The notes beneath the pieces are model-generated. The model ran no database searches and was not told where the DNA came from. It saw only the letters and a program-made list of their open reading frames with translations. A program made the translations under genes and the position numbers. From Amycolatopsis vancoresmycina (GTDB lineage: Bacteria; Actinomycetota; Actinomycetes; Mycobacteriales; Pseudonocardiaceae), in assembly GCF_000716785.1 (NCBI RefSeq), contig NZ_JNYY01000005.1:1-64000 (forward strand): a DNA stretch of 64,000 nucleotides. The letters run 5' to 3'. Numbering within the stretch: position 1 is the stretch's first letter; every line of letters begins with the position of its first letter. Shown here one piece after another: positions 15,648 through 24,230 of the stretch.

Positions 15648-16312
15648 GCGACGATCGTGGCATACCCACCCCAGGATCGTCTCGCGAGCACGACGAGCCG
15701 GACCGAAAGCAGCACCCAGGCGACCATCAGCAGGACGCAGGGAACGCTCAGGAACAGCCGGGAGACGTCGACGAGGCCGGTCGAGCCGATCACCAGCCCG
15801 ACCGAGGCCAGGTTGATGCCGACGGCCAGCGCGATCAGCGCGCCGCAGAACCGGGCGAGCCGGACGGCGTCGAGCCGGCGTGACAGCCACCGGATGCCGA
15901 CCAGGGCGAGCACGCCGATCACCGGCACGACGAACACGGCGCCGTGCGTGGCGTGCGCGATCACGCGGTACCACTCCGGCGTCGGCGTCGAAAGTTTCGT
16001 CCACTCGCCGAAGGTCAGGATCCGGGCGTAGTCCCACGAAACCTGCATCAGCGGGACGCCGATGACGAGCTTCCACAGCGTCCGGACGCCGCTGAGCATG
16101 CCGAGCTCGGCCTGGTAGTCGCGGGCGACGACGGCCGCCGGGCCGAAGTCGGCGACCGCCCGGCGCTGTGCGTCCTCGTCGCTCCAGCCGCCCGCGCGGT
16201 AGGCGTCGGCGGCGTCGTGCAGCCCGTCGCGGGCTTCTTCGAGCAGGTCGGCCTTGAACTTGCCGCAGCCGTGCAGCCGCCGGTCGAGGTCCCCCAGGTA
16301 CTCGTCGATCAT
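15644..16312 (-). CDS. permease-prefix/DUF1700-like membrane protein
   Basis: A 222-residue protein. Residues 1-~75 form a soluble helical domain (MIDEYLGDLDRRLHGCGKFKADLLEEARDGLHDA, then AVADFGPAAVVARDYQAEL) seen beside PadR regulators. About five hydrophobic helices follow. ATG overlaps the padR stop (ATGA). Such PadR-linked membrane proteins are often HAAS/permease-prefix sensors or transporter-like modules; I cannot assign a substrate. Confidence 0.8.
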   Translation of the reverse strand: MIDEYLGDLDRRLHGCGKFKADLLEEARDGLHDAADAYRAGGWSDEDAQRRAVADFGPAAVVARDYQAELGMLSGVRTLWKLVIGVPLMQVSWDYARILTFGEWTKLSTPTPEWYRVIAHATHGAVFVVPVIGVLALVGIRWLSRRLDAVRLARFCGALIALAVGINLASVGLVIGSTGLVDVSRLFLSVPCVLLMVAWVLLSVRLVVLARRSWGGYATIVA

Positions 16313-16626
16313 GCGCCCAGCACTCCCCCGATGACCGTGGTGAACTCCCGCCACTCGGTGCGTTCGGCGGCCAGTGCCTGCTCGCCGGAGCGGGTGAGCC
16401 GGTACGTGCGGCGCTTGCGGCCGGACACGACGTCCCACTCGCTGGCCAGCCAGCCGGCCCGCTCGAGCCGGCGCAGCGCCGGGTACACGGTGCCGGTGGG
16501 CAGGTCGAGCGCGCCGTCGCTGCGCAGCTGGAGCGCCTCGATGATCGCGTAGCCGTGCAGTTTCCGGCCGTCGAGCACGGCCAGCAGCAACGCGTCGAGG
16601 TGCCCGCGCAGGGTGTCCGCCTTCAT
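16309..16626 (-). CDS. PadR-family transcriptional regulator
   Basis: A 105-residue PadR winged helix with the expected pattern: TLRGHLDALLLAVLDGRKLHGYAIIEAL, LPTGTVYPALRRLERAGWLASEW, RKRRTYRLTRSG and a short C-terminal dimerisation helix. It heads the minus-strand operon ending in tag. The 60-bp gap to the divergent cydA holds three repeats of a CTACATGTAG-type sequence at 15-bp spacing, so PadR probably represses itself and may also control cydABDC. Confidence 0.92.
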   Translation of the reverse strand: MKADTLRGHLDALLLAVLDGRKLHGYAIIEALQLRSDGALDLPTGTVYPALRRLERAGWLASEWDVVSGRKRRTYRLTRSGEQALAAERTEWREFTTVIGGVLGA

Positions 16627-16652
16627 GAGTACGCAGTCTACAGGTCGCCTTG

Positions 16653-16690
16653 CTACATGTAGTCAGGCTATGTGTAGCCTGCCTACATGA
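16653..16690. promoter_or_regulatory. three phased PadR-like operators between padR and cydA
   Basis: CTACATGTAG (16653-16662, a perfect palindrome), CTATGTGTAG (16668-16677) and CTACATGA (16683-16690) begin exactly 15 bp apart. The third covers the cydA start codon. ATGT-N-ACAT-like palindromes are characteristic of PadR operators. Occupancy would block both divergent genes. Confidence 0.7.
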
Positions 16691-17847
16691 ACGCCCTCCC
16701 GATCGCGAGACTCCAGTTCGCGACGACGACTTCGTTCCACTTCCTGTTCGTGCTGCTCACCCTGGGGTTGGTCACGCTGGTGGCCGTGATGCAGACGCGC
16801 TGGACGTTCGGCGGCAAGCCCGAGCTCCTGCGGATGACGCGCTTCTGGGGCCGCCTGTACGTGATCAACTACGCGCTGGGGATCGTCACCGGCATCGTGA
16901 TGGAGTTCCAGTTCGGGCTGACCTGGACGGGGCTGTCCGCCTTCGCCGGCGACGTCTTCGGCGCGCCGCTGGCCATCGAGACGCTGGTCGCGTTCTTCCT
17001 GGAGTCGACGTTCCTCGGCCTGTGGATCTTCGGTTTCGGGCGCCTGCCCAAGGGGTTGCACCTGGCGCTGATCTGGCTGGTCACGCTGACCGCGTACGCG
17101 TCGGCGCTGTTCATCATGCTGGCGAACTCGTTCCTGCAGAACCCGGTCGGCAGCCACGTCGAGGACGGCACGCTGCGCCTCGACGACTTCGGCGCGCTGT
17201 TCACCAACCCGGCGCTGGTGGCGTCGCTGCCGCACGTGCTCAGCGCGGCGCTGGTCACCGGCGGGTTCTTCGTCGTCGGCGTCAGCGCGTGGCACTTCCT
17301 CAAGCGCACCACCGAGGTGGAGTTCTTCCGCCGGTCGATGCGGATCGGCGTGGTGGCCTCGCTGGTCGGCTCGATCTTCGTGGTCAACCAGGGCTTCGCG
17401 CAGTTCGGCGAGCTGAAGACGTACCAGCCGGACAAGCTGAACGAGAGCGTCGTCGGGATGCCGCTGGGCGCCATGATCGGGCTCGGGTTCCTGATGTTCG
17501 CCTGCTCGCTGCTCGGCACGCTGCTGCTGGTCCGGAACTGGCTCACGAAGGCGCGGTTCCTGCACTACCTGATGGTCGCGGCGATCCCGCTGCCGTTCGC
17601 GGCGGCGATCATGGGCTGGCTGGTGCGCGAGCTCGGCCGTCAGCCGTGGCTGGTCTGGGGCAAGCTGCGGACGGCCGACGCCGTCGCGGGCGTCCCGGGC
17701 GGCCAGATCCTGTTCTCCTTCATCGCTTTCACACTGCTGTTCGCCGCGCTCGCGGTGGCCGACTGGGTGCTCATGGCGCGGGTCGCCAAGCGCGGCCCGG
17801 AGCCGGCCGCCGAGCCCGCCGAGCTGCCCGTCCTGAGCGGAGTCTGA
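16687..17847 (+). CDS. cydA: cytochrome bd quinol oxidase subunit I, very short Q-loop form
   Basis: Membrane quinol oxidase subunit carrying haems b558, b595 and d, reducing O2 to water at high affinity. Visible ligands are His18 (TTSFHFLFVLLTLGL), His183 (ASLPHVLSAALVTGG) and Met263 (GAMIGLGFLMF), plus the C-terminal GRQPWLVWGKLRTADAV motif. It has 386 residues, whereas E. coli CydA has 522. His183 to Met263 is 80 residues against 207 in E. coli (His186-Met393). The missing part is nearly the whole quinol-binding Q-loop, of which only a KTYQPDKLNES-like stub remains. ATG at 16687 lies within a PadR-like repeat. First gene of cydABDC. Confidence 0.9.
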   Translation: MNALPIARLQFATTTSFHFLFVLLTLGLVTLVAVMQTRWTFGGKPELLRMTRFWGRLYVINYALGIVTGIVMEFQFGLTWTGLSAFAGDVFGAPLAIETLVAFFLESTFLGLWIFGFGRLPKGLHLALIWLVTLTAYASALFIMLANSFLQNPVGSHVEDGTLRLDDFGALFTNPALVASLPHVLSAALVTGGFFVVGVSAWHFLKRTTEVEFFRRSMRIGVVASLVGSIFVVNQGFAQFGELKTYQPDKLNESVVGMPLGAMIGLGFLMFACSLLGTLLLVRNWLTKARFLHYLMVAAIPLPFAAAIMGWLVRELGRQPWLVWGKLRTADAVAGVPGGQILFSFIAFTLLFAALAVADWVLMARVAKRGPEPAAEPAELPVLSGV

Positions 17848-17850
17848 CCG

Positions 17851-18819
17851 GTGTTGACCTTCTGGTGGTGCGTGCTCGGCCTGCTGACCTGCGGCTACTT
17901 CGCGCTGGCGGGCTACGACTACGGCGTCGGGATGCTGCTGCCCGGCTTCGAGGCCGACGAGCGGCGGCGACGGCGGCTGCTCGGCGCGCTCGGGCCGTTC
18001 TTCCTGGCCAACGAGGTGTGGCTGGTGGCCGCGGTCGGCCTGCTGTTCGGTGCGTTCCCGCACCTGGAGGGCCGGGTGTTCGCCGGGGCGTACGTCCTGG
18101 TCGTGACGCTGCTGCTCGGCCTGGTGACGTTCACGGCGTCGATGCAGCTGCGCAGCCGCCGCCCGGACGCCCGGCGCGGCGCGTGGACGGCGGGCATCGT
18201 CGGCGGCGCGCTGGTGACGGCGTTGTCGTGGGGCCTGTTCCTCGGCAACGTCGTAGTCGGGCTGCCGCCGGTCGGCGACGTGCTCGCCCTCTTCGACCCG
18301 TACGCGGTGCTGTGGGGGCTCGGGTTCGTCGCGCTGTTCTGCTTGCAGGGCGCGGCGTTCCTGGCGGTGCGGGCGCCGGCCGAGCTGGCGGGCCGCGCGG
18401 TGCGGCTGGCTCGCGCCTTCTCGGCGCCGGTGTTCGCGTTCCTGGTGATCGCCTCGGTGTGGGGGGCCTTCGCGGTCGACGGCGTTTCAGTGCTCGGACT
18501 GGGCGCGGTCGTCCTGGCCTTCGCGGCCTTCGCCGTCACGCGGATCGGGCTGGCGGCGCGGCGGTACCGGGTCGCGCTCATCGGGTCGATGGTGCTCGCG
18601 GCCTGCCCGGCGCTGCTCGTGGGCACCCTGCGGTTCCCGGCCGTGCTGGTGTCGGCGCAGGACAAGCTGACGCTGGAGCAGGCGGCGACGGCACCGGAGA
18701 CGTTCGCGGTGCTGGCCTGGTTCGCGCCGCCGTCGCTGGTGGTGCTGCTGGTGGTGCAGTGGCTGACCTGGCGTGCGCACCGCCGTCCCGTCGACCAGCA
18801 CTCGCTGCTGCACTTCTAG
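17851..18819 (+). CDS. cydB: cytochrome bd oxidase subunit II
   Basis: A 322-residue polytopic partner of CydA. The N-terminal signature is present: FWWCVLGLLTCGYFALAGYDYGVGMLLP, then LGPFFLANEVWLVAAVG (W at the helix-2/3 loop). About nine hydrophobic helices. GTG start 3 nt after the cydA stop, so the two are cotranscribed and probably co-translated. The length is near the lower end for the family. Confidence 0.92.
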   Translation: MLTFWWCVLGLLTCGYFALAGYDYGVGMLLPGFEADERRRRRLLGALGPFFLANEVWLVAAVGLLFGAFPHLEGRVFAGAYVLVVTLLLGLVTFTASMQLRSRRPDARRGAWTAGIVGGALVTALSWGLFLGNVVVGLPPVGDVLALFDPYAVLWGLGFVALFCLQGAAFLAVRAPAELAGRAVRLARAFSAPVFAFLVIASVWGAFAVDGVSVLGLGAVVLAFAAFAVTRIGLAARRYRVALIGSMVLAACPALLVGTLRFPAVLVSAQDKLTLEQAATAPETFAVLAWFAPPSLVVLLVVQWLTWRAHRRPVDQHSLLHF

Positions 18820-18828
18820 GGGGACGCC

Positions 18829-20385
18829 GTGCCTGCGCTGCCCGGACTCCGGCGGTACCTGGTCGTGTTGAGCTTGCTGGGGGTGCTCACCGCGTCGGCG
18901 GTGCTCCTCCAGGCCGAGGGGCTCGCCACTCTGCTCACCGGCGGCGGGGTTTCGCTGTTGCTGGTCTTGGCCGTGCCGGCGCGAGCGGCGCTGTCGTGGG
19001 GCCACGGTTTCGCCGGCTCACGGTTTGCGGCGTCGGTCCGGAGTGGCCTGCGGCGACGGCTGCTTTCGTCCACTTCGGACCGGGCGGGGGTGGTCGCGAC
19101 GCAGATCACCCGCGGTGTCGACGCCACGGACAGCTACCTCACCGGGTACCTGCCGTCGCTGGTCGTGTCGGTGGTCGTGCCGGTCGCGGTGGTCGTGCGG
19201 TTGTTCGCGGCGGACCTGACGTCCGCGCTGGTCGTGGTGGCCACGGTGCCGCTGATCCCGGTGTTCGCGATCCTGGTCGGGAAGCACACGCGGGCTTCGG
19301 TCCAGTGGCAGCTGCTGACCAGGCTGGGCGGGCACTTCCTGGACGCGGTCCGGGGCTTGGGGACGTCGAAGGTGTTCGGCCGGGCGGCGTCACAGGCTTC
19401 GACCGTGCGGGCGATGGCTGTCGCCCACGCCGACGCGACCATGAAGACGCTGCGGGTGGCGTTCTTGTCGGCGTTGGTGCTGGAGCTGGTGGCGACGTTG
19501 TCGGTGGCGTTGGTGGCGGTACCGATCGGCTTCCGGTTGCTTTCGGGCGGACTGGAGGCGCGCCCGGCGTTGGTGATCCTGCTGCTGACCCCGGAGGCGT
19601 ACCTGCCGTTGCGGGCAGCGGGCGCGAAGTTCCACGCGGCGGCGGAGGGGCTGACGGCGTTGCGGGAGGCGCTGGCGGCACCGGTGGTGTCGTCCCGGAC
19701 GGCGGTTTCCACCCGGCGGCGAGGTGCGCCTTCGGTGGTTTTCGAGCGGGTCTCGGTTTCCTACGACGGGGTGCCGGCGTTGTCCGATGTGGACTTGGTC
19801 GTGCCCGCCGGTTCGCGGATGGCGCTGGTGGGGCCGAGCGGGTCGGGGAAGAGCACGTTGCTTGCCGTGTTGCTGGGTTTCGTGCCGCCCACCGCGGGCC
19901 GGGTCCTGGTGGACGGGGTGGACCTGCGATCGCTGTCGTCGCCGGACTGGCTGGCCGACGTGGCGTGGGTCCCCCAGCGGCCGACCCTGTTCCGGGGAAC
20001 GCTGGGGGCGAACATCGCCCTCGGCGACCCTTCGGCGGACATCGCCGCGGCGGCGCGGGCCGCGGCGCTCGATTCGGTGGCGGCGGGGTTGCCTTCGGGA
20101 TACGCGACGCAGGTGGGCGAGTTGGGCGAGGTGCTGTCGGCGGGCCAGCGGCAGCGGGTGGGACTGGCCCGGGCGCTGGCGCGGACATCGGCGGGACTGG
20201 TGCTGCTGGACGAGCCGACGGCGCGGCTGGACTCCCGGACGGAGTCGGCGGTGCTGTCGGCAACCCGCCGGTTGCTGCCGGGGCGGACGGCGGTCCTGGT
20301 GGCCCACCGGCCGGCGATGGTCGCACTAGCGGAGCGAGTGGTGGAGCTGCGCGGCGGCCGGGTCCTTACGGGGGTGGGGGTGTGA
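18829..20385 (+). CDS. cydD: CydD subunit of the thiol/haem-linked ABC exporter
   Basis: A 518-residue ABC transporter half with a fused membrane domain (six helices in residues 1-~290) and an ATPase domain: Walker A GPSGSGKST, Q-loop, signature LSAGQRQRVGLARAL and Walker B LVLLDEPTARLD. With CydC it exports cysteine/glutathione-type reductant needed for bd oxidase assembly. GTG start 9 nt after cydB. In streptomycetes cydD and cydC are often fused; here they are separate. Confidence 0.9.
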   Translation: MPALPGLRRYLVVLSLLGVLTASAVLLQAEGLATLLTGGGVSLLLVLAVPARAALSWGHGFAGSRFAASVRSGLRRRLLSSTSDRAGVVATQITRGVDATDSYLTGYLPSLVVSVVVPVAVVVRLFAADLTSALVVVATVPLIPVFAILVGKHTRASVQWQLLTRLGGHFLDAVRGLGTSKVFGRAASQASTVRAMAVAHADATMKTLRVAFLSALVLELVATLSVALVAVPIGFRLLSGGLEARPALVILLLTPEAYLPLRAAGAKFHAAAEGLTALREALAAPVVSSRTAVSTRRRGAPSVVFERVSVSYDGVPALSDVDLVVPAGSRMALVGPSGSGKSTLLAVLLGFVPPTAGRVLVDGVDLRSLSSPDWLADVAWVPQRPTLFRGTLGANIALGDPSADIAAAARAAALDSVAAGLPSGYATQVGELGEVLSAGQRQRVGLARALARTSAGLVLLDEPTARLDSRTESAVLSATRRLLPGRTAVLVAHRPAMVALAERVVELRGGRVLTGVGV

Positions 20386-20519
20386 TGTCAAGTTCGCTGT
20401 CCACAGGGAGGCAGTTGTCCACAGATCGCCGAGCGGCCCTTGTTTGCCGGCAGCCGCCGGTAGGATGGAACTGGGGACGCCCCCCGGGACGGGCGGGGGC
20501 TGCTCTTGGGGTCTGGGGT

Positions 20520-22085
20520 GTGTCCACAAAGGACGTCTTCCGCCTGGTCCGTGCCGCCCTGCTCGGCGCCGGCGCCGAACTCGCCGCCCTGGCGCTCATG
20601 GCCACCGCCGCCTGGCTGCTCCTCCGCGCCGCCGAACGGCCTCCGCTCAGCTCCCTCACCCTCGCCATCGTCGCCGTCCGGACCCTCGCCCTCCTCCGCG
20701 GTGGCCTGCGGTACGCCGAACGGCTCGCCGGGCACGAGGTCGTCCTGCGGTGGCTCGGTGACCTCCGCTCCCGCGTCTACCAAGCCCTCGTGCCCGGAAC
20801 CCGCTTCTCCGGCGGTGACCTCGTCACCCGGCTCGTGTCCGATGTGGACGCTCTGCAGGACGCCGTCCTCCGATGGCTGCTGCCCGCCGGGGTGGCCGCC
20901 GTCGTGGGCGTCGCCGCGGTCTGCGTCACCGCCGCCGCCTCCGGCGCAGCCGCCGGGGCACTCGCCGCCGGGCTGCTCGTCGCCGGTGTGCTCCTCCCGT
21001 GGCTGGTCATCCGCCGCACCGCCGAAGCGTCGCGGGAAACCGCCCCGAAGAAAGCCGAACTCGCCGAACGGGCCGTCGAACTCGTCACCGGGCACCGGGA
21101 GCTCGTCGCCGCCGGGGCGCTCGGTGAACACCGGCAGCGGGCCACGCGGGTCGTCGACGAGATCACCGAGCACGAACGGGCGTCCGCCTTGCCCGCCGCC
21201 GCCGGGGTGCTCGTCCAGCTCGGCACCACCGTTGCCGTCGCGCTGCTCTGCCACGCCTCCGTCCCGGCGACCGCCGCCCTCGCCCTGGCCGGCATGGCGG
21301 CCTTCGAGGTCGTCCTTCCCCTGATCAGCGCCGCCCGGCGGGTGCCGGAGATCCGCGCCTCCGCCGGGCGGGTGCGGGCCGTGCTGAGCGAACCCGTCCC
21401 CAGCACCGGGACACGCGTTGCCGGAAAAGGGCACTTCCGGCTCGAAAACGCCGGCGTCCGGCACCCCGGCAGGCCGCCGGCGCTGCAGAACCTCGACCTC
21501 GACCTGCCGCCCGGCAAGCGCGTCGGCATCCTCGGCCCCAGCGGTGCCGGGAAGACGACCCTCCTGCGGCTCCTGCTCGGCAGCGAAACCGCCACCGAAG
21601 GCCGCGTCACCCTCGACGGCCACCCGCTCACCGAGTACGCCGACCTGTCACAAGTCATCTCCGGCGCCGAAGCCGACGCCCACGTCTTCCACACGACCGT
21701 CCGCGAAAACCTGCTGCTCGCGAAGGCCCACGCGACCGACGAAGAACTCGAAGCCGCCTGCGAAACGGCCGGCTTCGACCTGGGCCTCGACCGCGACACC
21801 GGACCGGACGGCGAAGCGCTGTCCGGCGGTCAGCGGCAGCGGCTGGTCCTCGCCCGGGCCGTCCTGGCCGCGCCGCCGGTCCTCGTCCTCGACGAGCCCG
21901 TCGAAGGTCTCGACCCGGCCCACGGTGACGCCGTCCTGAAGCGGATCCTCGCGACGGCGAAGGGCAGCGTGGTCCTCGTCACCCACCACCCCCAGCACGT
22001 CGACGGCTTCGACGAGGTGCTCACCCTCGAGGACGGGCGAGCACGTCCCGCATCGGCGGCCGGTCCGCGACGCGGACGTCCGTGA
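20520..22085 (+). CDS. cydC: CydC subunit of the thiol/haem-linked ABC exporter
   Basis: 521 residues from the GTG at 20520: membrane domain (VFRLVRAALLGAGAELAALALMATAAWLLL, then GLRYAERLAGHEVVLRWL) and ATPase domain with Walker A GPSGAGKTT, signature LSGGQRQRLVLARAV and Walker B VLVLDEPVEGLD. An alternative ATG overlaps the cydD stop at about 20384 and would add a non-hydrophobic leader of ~45 residues; I prefer the internal GTG. The 134-bp gap contains three copies of TGTCCACA. The 3' end overlaps gpgS by 65 nt, convergent. Confidence 0.88.
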   Translation: MSTKDVFRLVRAALLGAGAELAALALMATAAWLLLRAAERPPLSSLTLAIVAVRTLALLRGGLRYAERLAGHEVVLRWLGDLRSRVYQALVPGTRFSGGDLVTRLVSDVDALQDAVLRWLLPAGVAAVVGVAAVCVTAAASGAAAGALAAGLLVAGVLLPWLVIRRTAEASRETAPKKAELAERAVELVTGHRELVAAGALGEHRQRATRVVDEITEHERASALPAAAGVLVQLGTTVAVALLCHASVPATAALALAGMAAFEVVLPLISAARRVPEIRASAGRVRAVLSEPVPSTGTRVAGKGHFRLENAGVRHPGRPPALQNLDLDLPPGKRVGILGPSGAGKTTLLRLLLGSETATEGRVTLDGHPLTEYADLSQVISGAEADAHVFHTTVRENLLLAKAHATDEELEAACETAGFDLGLDRDTGPDGEALSGGQRQRLVLARAVLAAPPVLVLDEPVEGLDPAHGDAVLKRILATAKGSVVLVTHHPQHVDGFDEVLTLEDGRARPASAAGPRRGRP

Positions 22086-22941
22086 TGTCCGGCAGCCACT
22101 CCTCGTCGACCTGCACGAACTGCGTGAACGGGGCGTCCGCCGCCGCGACACCGCAGCGGTCCAGCGCCGTGCCGAGGATCTGGCGGGACATCACGCCCAG
22201 CTGGCGCAGCGACCGGTTCCGGTGCTTGCGGACCCCGAGGTTGACCTGCGCGAGCCCGTCGAGGCCGTACCGCGCCTCGGCGTCGAGCAGCAGCCCGATC
22301 TCGACGCCGTAGCCGGCCGCGAACGGCACCGACTCGAGGAACTCGCGCGTGCCCGCGTACTCGCCGCCGAGGGGCTGGACCAGCCCGCCGAGCGCGGGGC
22401 GCAGCGCCGAGAGCACCGGCCGCGCCAGCAGCTCGGTGACGCGCCCGCCGCCGGTGCTCTCCAGCCGCAGCGGACGCCGGTAGAAGCCCTTGACCAGGTG
22501 GACGCCCGGTTCCGAGACAAGCGGCCCGAGCAGGGACGGCACGAACGCCGGATCCGGGTCGACCAGATCGGAGTCGAGGAACACGACGAAGTCGCCGCTG
22601 GTCGCGGCCAGCGAACGCCACAGCACCTCGCCCTTGCCGGGCACCGGCGGCAGGTCCGGCAGGACGTCCTCGCGGCGCACGACCCGCGCGCCCGCGGCTT
22701 CGGCGGTGGGCACCGTGGCGTCCGTGGAACCCGAATCCATGACCACGAGCTCGTCGACGACGCTGCCGAGGAGGGGCCGGACCGAGGCGACGACGTCACC
22801 CACGGTCCGCTCTTCGTCCAGGGCCGGTAGCACGACCGAAACCGTCCGGTCACCCTTCGCGGTCAGGATGTCCTCGGGCGTCCACCCGGGCTCCTGCCAC
22901 GTACGCCGCTCGAACCAACTCACGAGTAGCGATCGTGCCAT
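22021..22941 (-). CDS. gpgS: glucosyl-3-phosphoglycerate synthase
   Basis: A GT81-type retaining glycosyltransferase joining glucose from UDP/GDP-glucose to 3-phosphoglycerate, the first step of methylglucose lipopolysaccharide synthesis. Motifs: TVSVVLPALDEERTVGDVV (nucleotide fold), VVMDSGSTDAT, the metal-binding VFLDSDLVDPDP (DSD) and the acceptor-side GGEYAGTREFLESVPFAAGYG then HRNRSLRQLG. 306 residues from the ATG at 22941. In M. tuberculosis (Rv1208) it directly precedes the DivIVA-domain gene; here a cyd/padR block intervenes. Confidence 0.92.
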   Translation of the reverse strand: MARSLLVSWFERRTWQEPGWTPEDILTAKGDRTVSVVLPALDEERTVGDVVASVRPLLGSVVDELVVMDSGSTDATVPTAEAAGARVVRREDVLPDLPPVPGKGEVLWRSLAATSGDFVVFLDSDLVDPDPAFVPSLLGPLVSEPGVHLVKGFYRRPLRLESTGGGRVTELLARPVLSALRPALGGLVQPLGGEYAGTREFLESVPFAAGYGVEIGLLLDAEARYGLDGLAQVNLGVRKHRNRSLRQLGVMSRQILGTALDRCGVAAADAPFTQFVQVDEEWLPDITDVRVADRPPMRDVLARPRG

Positions 22942-22974
22942 GCTGGTGGCACCGCCACCGAGGAGGAGGACCAC

Positions 22975-23649
22975 TTGATCGCGCTGCTCGTCCGGTTCGT
23001 GCTGGGCCCGCTGGCCAGGGCGCTGTACCGGCCCGAAGTGCACGGCGTGGAGAACGTGCCGCTCAGCGGCCCGGTGCTCCTGGCGGCCAACCACCGGGCG
23101 GCGCTCGACACCGGCGTCATCACCTTCGCGACGCCGCGGCAGGTCAAGTTCCTCGGCAAGGCGGAGTACTTCGCCGGCAAGGGGCTCAAGGGCCGGGCGC
23201 TGGCCGGCTTCCTCGGCGGCCTCGGGTACGTCCCGGTCGAGCGCGGCAACGCCCAGGCCGGGCTGGCCGCCCTGGAGGCGGCGCGCAAGGTCCTCGACGC
23301 GGGCGGCGTGTTCGCGATCTACCCGGAGGGCACCCGTTCCCTCGACGGCCGCCTCCACCGCGGCCACACCGGCGTCGCGGCGCTGGCCCTGGCGACCGGC
23401 GCGAAGGTGGTCCCGGTCGCGCTGACCGGCACCGAGAAGCTCCAGCCCGGCGGCGCGAAGATCCCGCGGCTCGCCAAGATCGGCATCACCTTCGGCAAGC
23501 CGCTGGACTTCTCGCGCTACGAAGGCCAGGACTACGCACCGGCGATCCGCCGGTCGGTCACCGACGAGGTGATGTACGCGATCCTGGAGATCTCGGGCCA
23601 GGAGTACGTCGACACCTACCACAAGCGCCCGAGCGAAGGCGTGGCCTAG
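22975..23649 (+). CDS. 1-acyl-sn-glycerol-3-phosphate acyltransferase (PlsC family)
   Basis: A 224-residue lysophosphatidate-type acyltransferase at the inner face of the membrane. Motif I NHRAALD (H-x4-D), motif II near FLGKAEYFAGKG, motif III YPEGTRSLDG and motif IV VVPVALTGTEKL are all present. TTG start at 22975 with a strong GGAGGAGG upstream. Divergent from gpgS by 33 nt and overlapping the next convergent stop by 4 nt. The acyl acceptor could be a glycerol phosphate or another lipid; mycobacterial relatives are broad. Confidence 0.9.
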   Translation: MIALLVRFVLGPLARALYRPEVHGVENVPLSGPVLLAANHRAALDTGVITFATPRQVKFLGKAEYFAGKGLKGRALAGFLGGLGYVPVERGNAQAGLAALEAARKVLDAGGVFAIYPEGTRSLDGRLHRGHTGVAALALATGAKVVPVALTGTEKLQPGGAKIPRLAKIGITFGKPLDFSRYEGQDYAPAIRRSVTDEVMYAILEISGQEYVDTYHKRPSEGVA

Positions 23650-24230
23650 ATCCCCGGCGGTTCCTTCGCCCACTTCGGCGGGGCAGGCGGTTCGTACGTC
23701 TCGAACCGGTCCAGCAGCGCCGCCGGGTCGGCGTCGGTGAGCAACAGTTGCCGGTAGCCGTCCTTGACGAAGCCTTCCGACACCATGTGGTCGGCGAACT
23801 CCATCAGCGGCGCGTAGTACCCGTCGACGTCGACCAGGCCGATCGGCTTGCCGTGCAGGCCGAGCTGGGCCCACGTCCAGACCTCGAACAGCTCCTCCAG
23901 GGTGCCCGCGCCGCCCGGCAGGGCCAGGAAGCCGTCGGACAGGGCCGCCATCTTGGCCTTGCGCTCGTGCATGTCCGCCACCACGTGCAGCTCGGACAGG
24001 CCGGCGTGGGCGATCTCGACCGAGGACAGGGCCTCCGGGATCACGCCGATCACCTCGCCGCCCGCGGCCAGCGCGGCGTCGGCGACCACGCCCATCGTGC
24101 CGACGCTCGCACCGCCGTAGACCAGGCCGATGCCGCGCTGGGCCAGCAGCTTGCCGAGCGCGGCCGCCTGCTCCGCGTACCGGGGCGAAAAGCCCATGGA
24201 CGAGCCGCAGAAGACGCAGATCCGCCGCAT
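23646..24230 (-). CDS. LOG family protein (Rv1205-like)
   Basis: A 194-residue Rossmann-like protein with the family motif LALPGGAGTLEELFEVWTWAQ and ICVFCGSSMGFSPRYAEQA at the start. LOG enzymes release nucleobase from nucleoside monophosphates (cytokinin riboside phosphate in plants; Rv1205 in M. tuberculosis). The active-site Arg/Glu region (ADMHERKAKMAALSD) is present. Its ATG overlaps the stop of the next LOG-family gene by one base, so the two form a tandem operon. Confidence 0.9.
   Translation of the reverse strand: MRRICVFCGSSMGFSPRYAEQAAALGKLLAQRGIGLVYGGASVGTMGVVADAALAAGGEVIGVIPEALSSVEIAHAGLSELHVVADMHERKAKMAALSDGFLALPGGAGTLEELFEVWTWAQLGLHGKPIGLVDVDGYYAPLMEFADHMVSEGFVKDGYRQLLLTDADPAALLDRFETYEPPAPPKWAKEPPGI

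Noticed and set aside
16650..20520. Very long open frame on the plus strand that runs into cydC
   Set aside because: Only the part from about 20520 has cydC sequence. The first ~1290 codons are Arg/Gly/Ala-rich out-of-frame translations of cydA, cydB and cydD, caused by high GC3.
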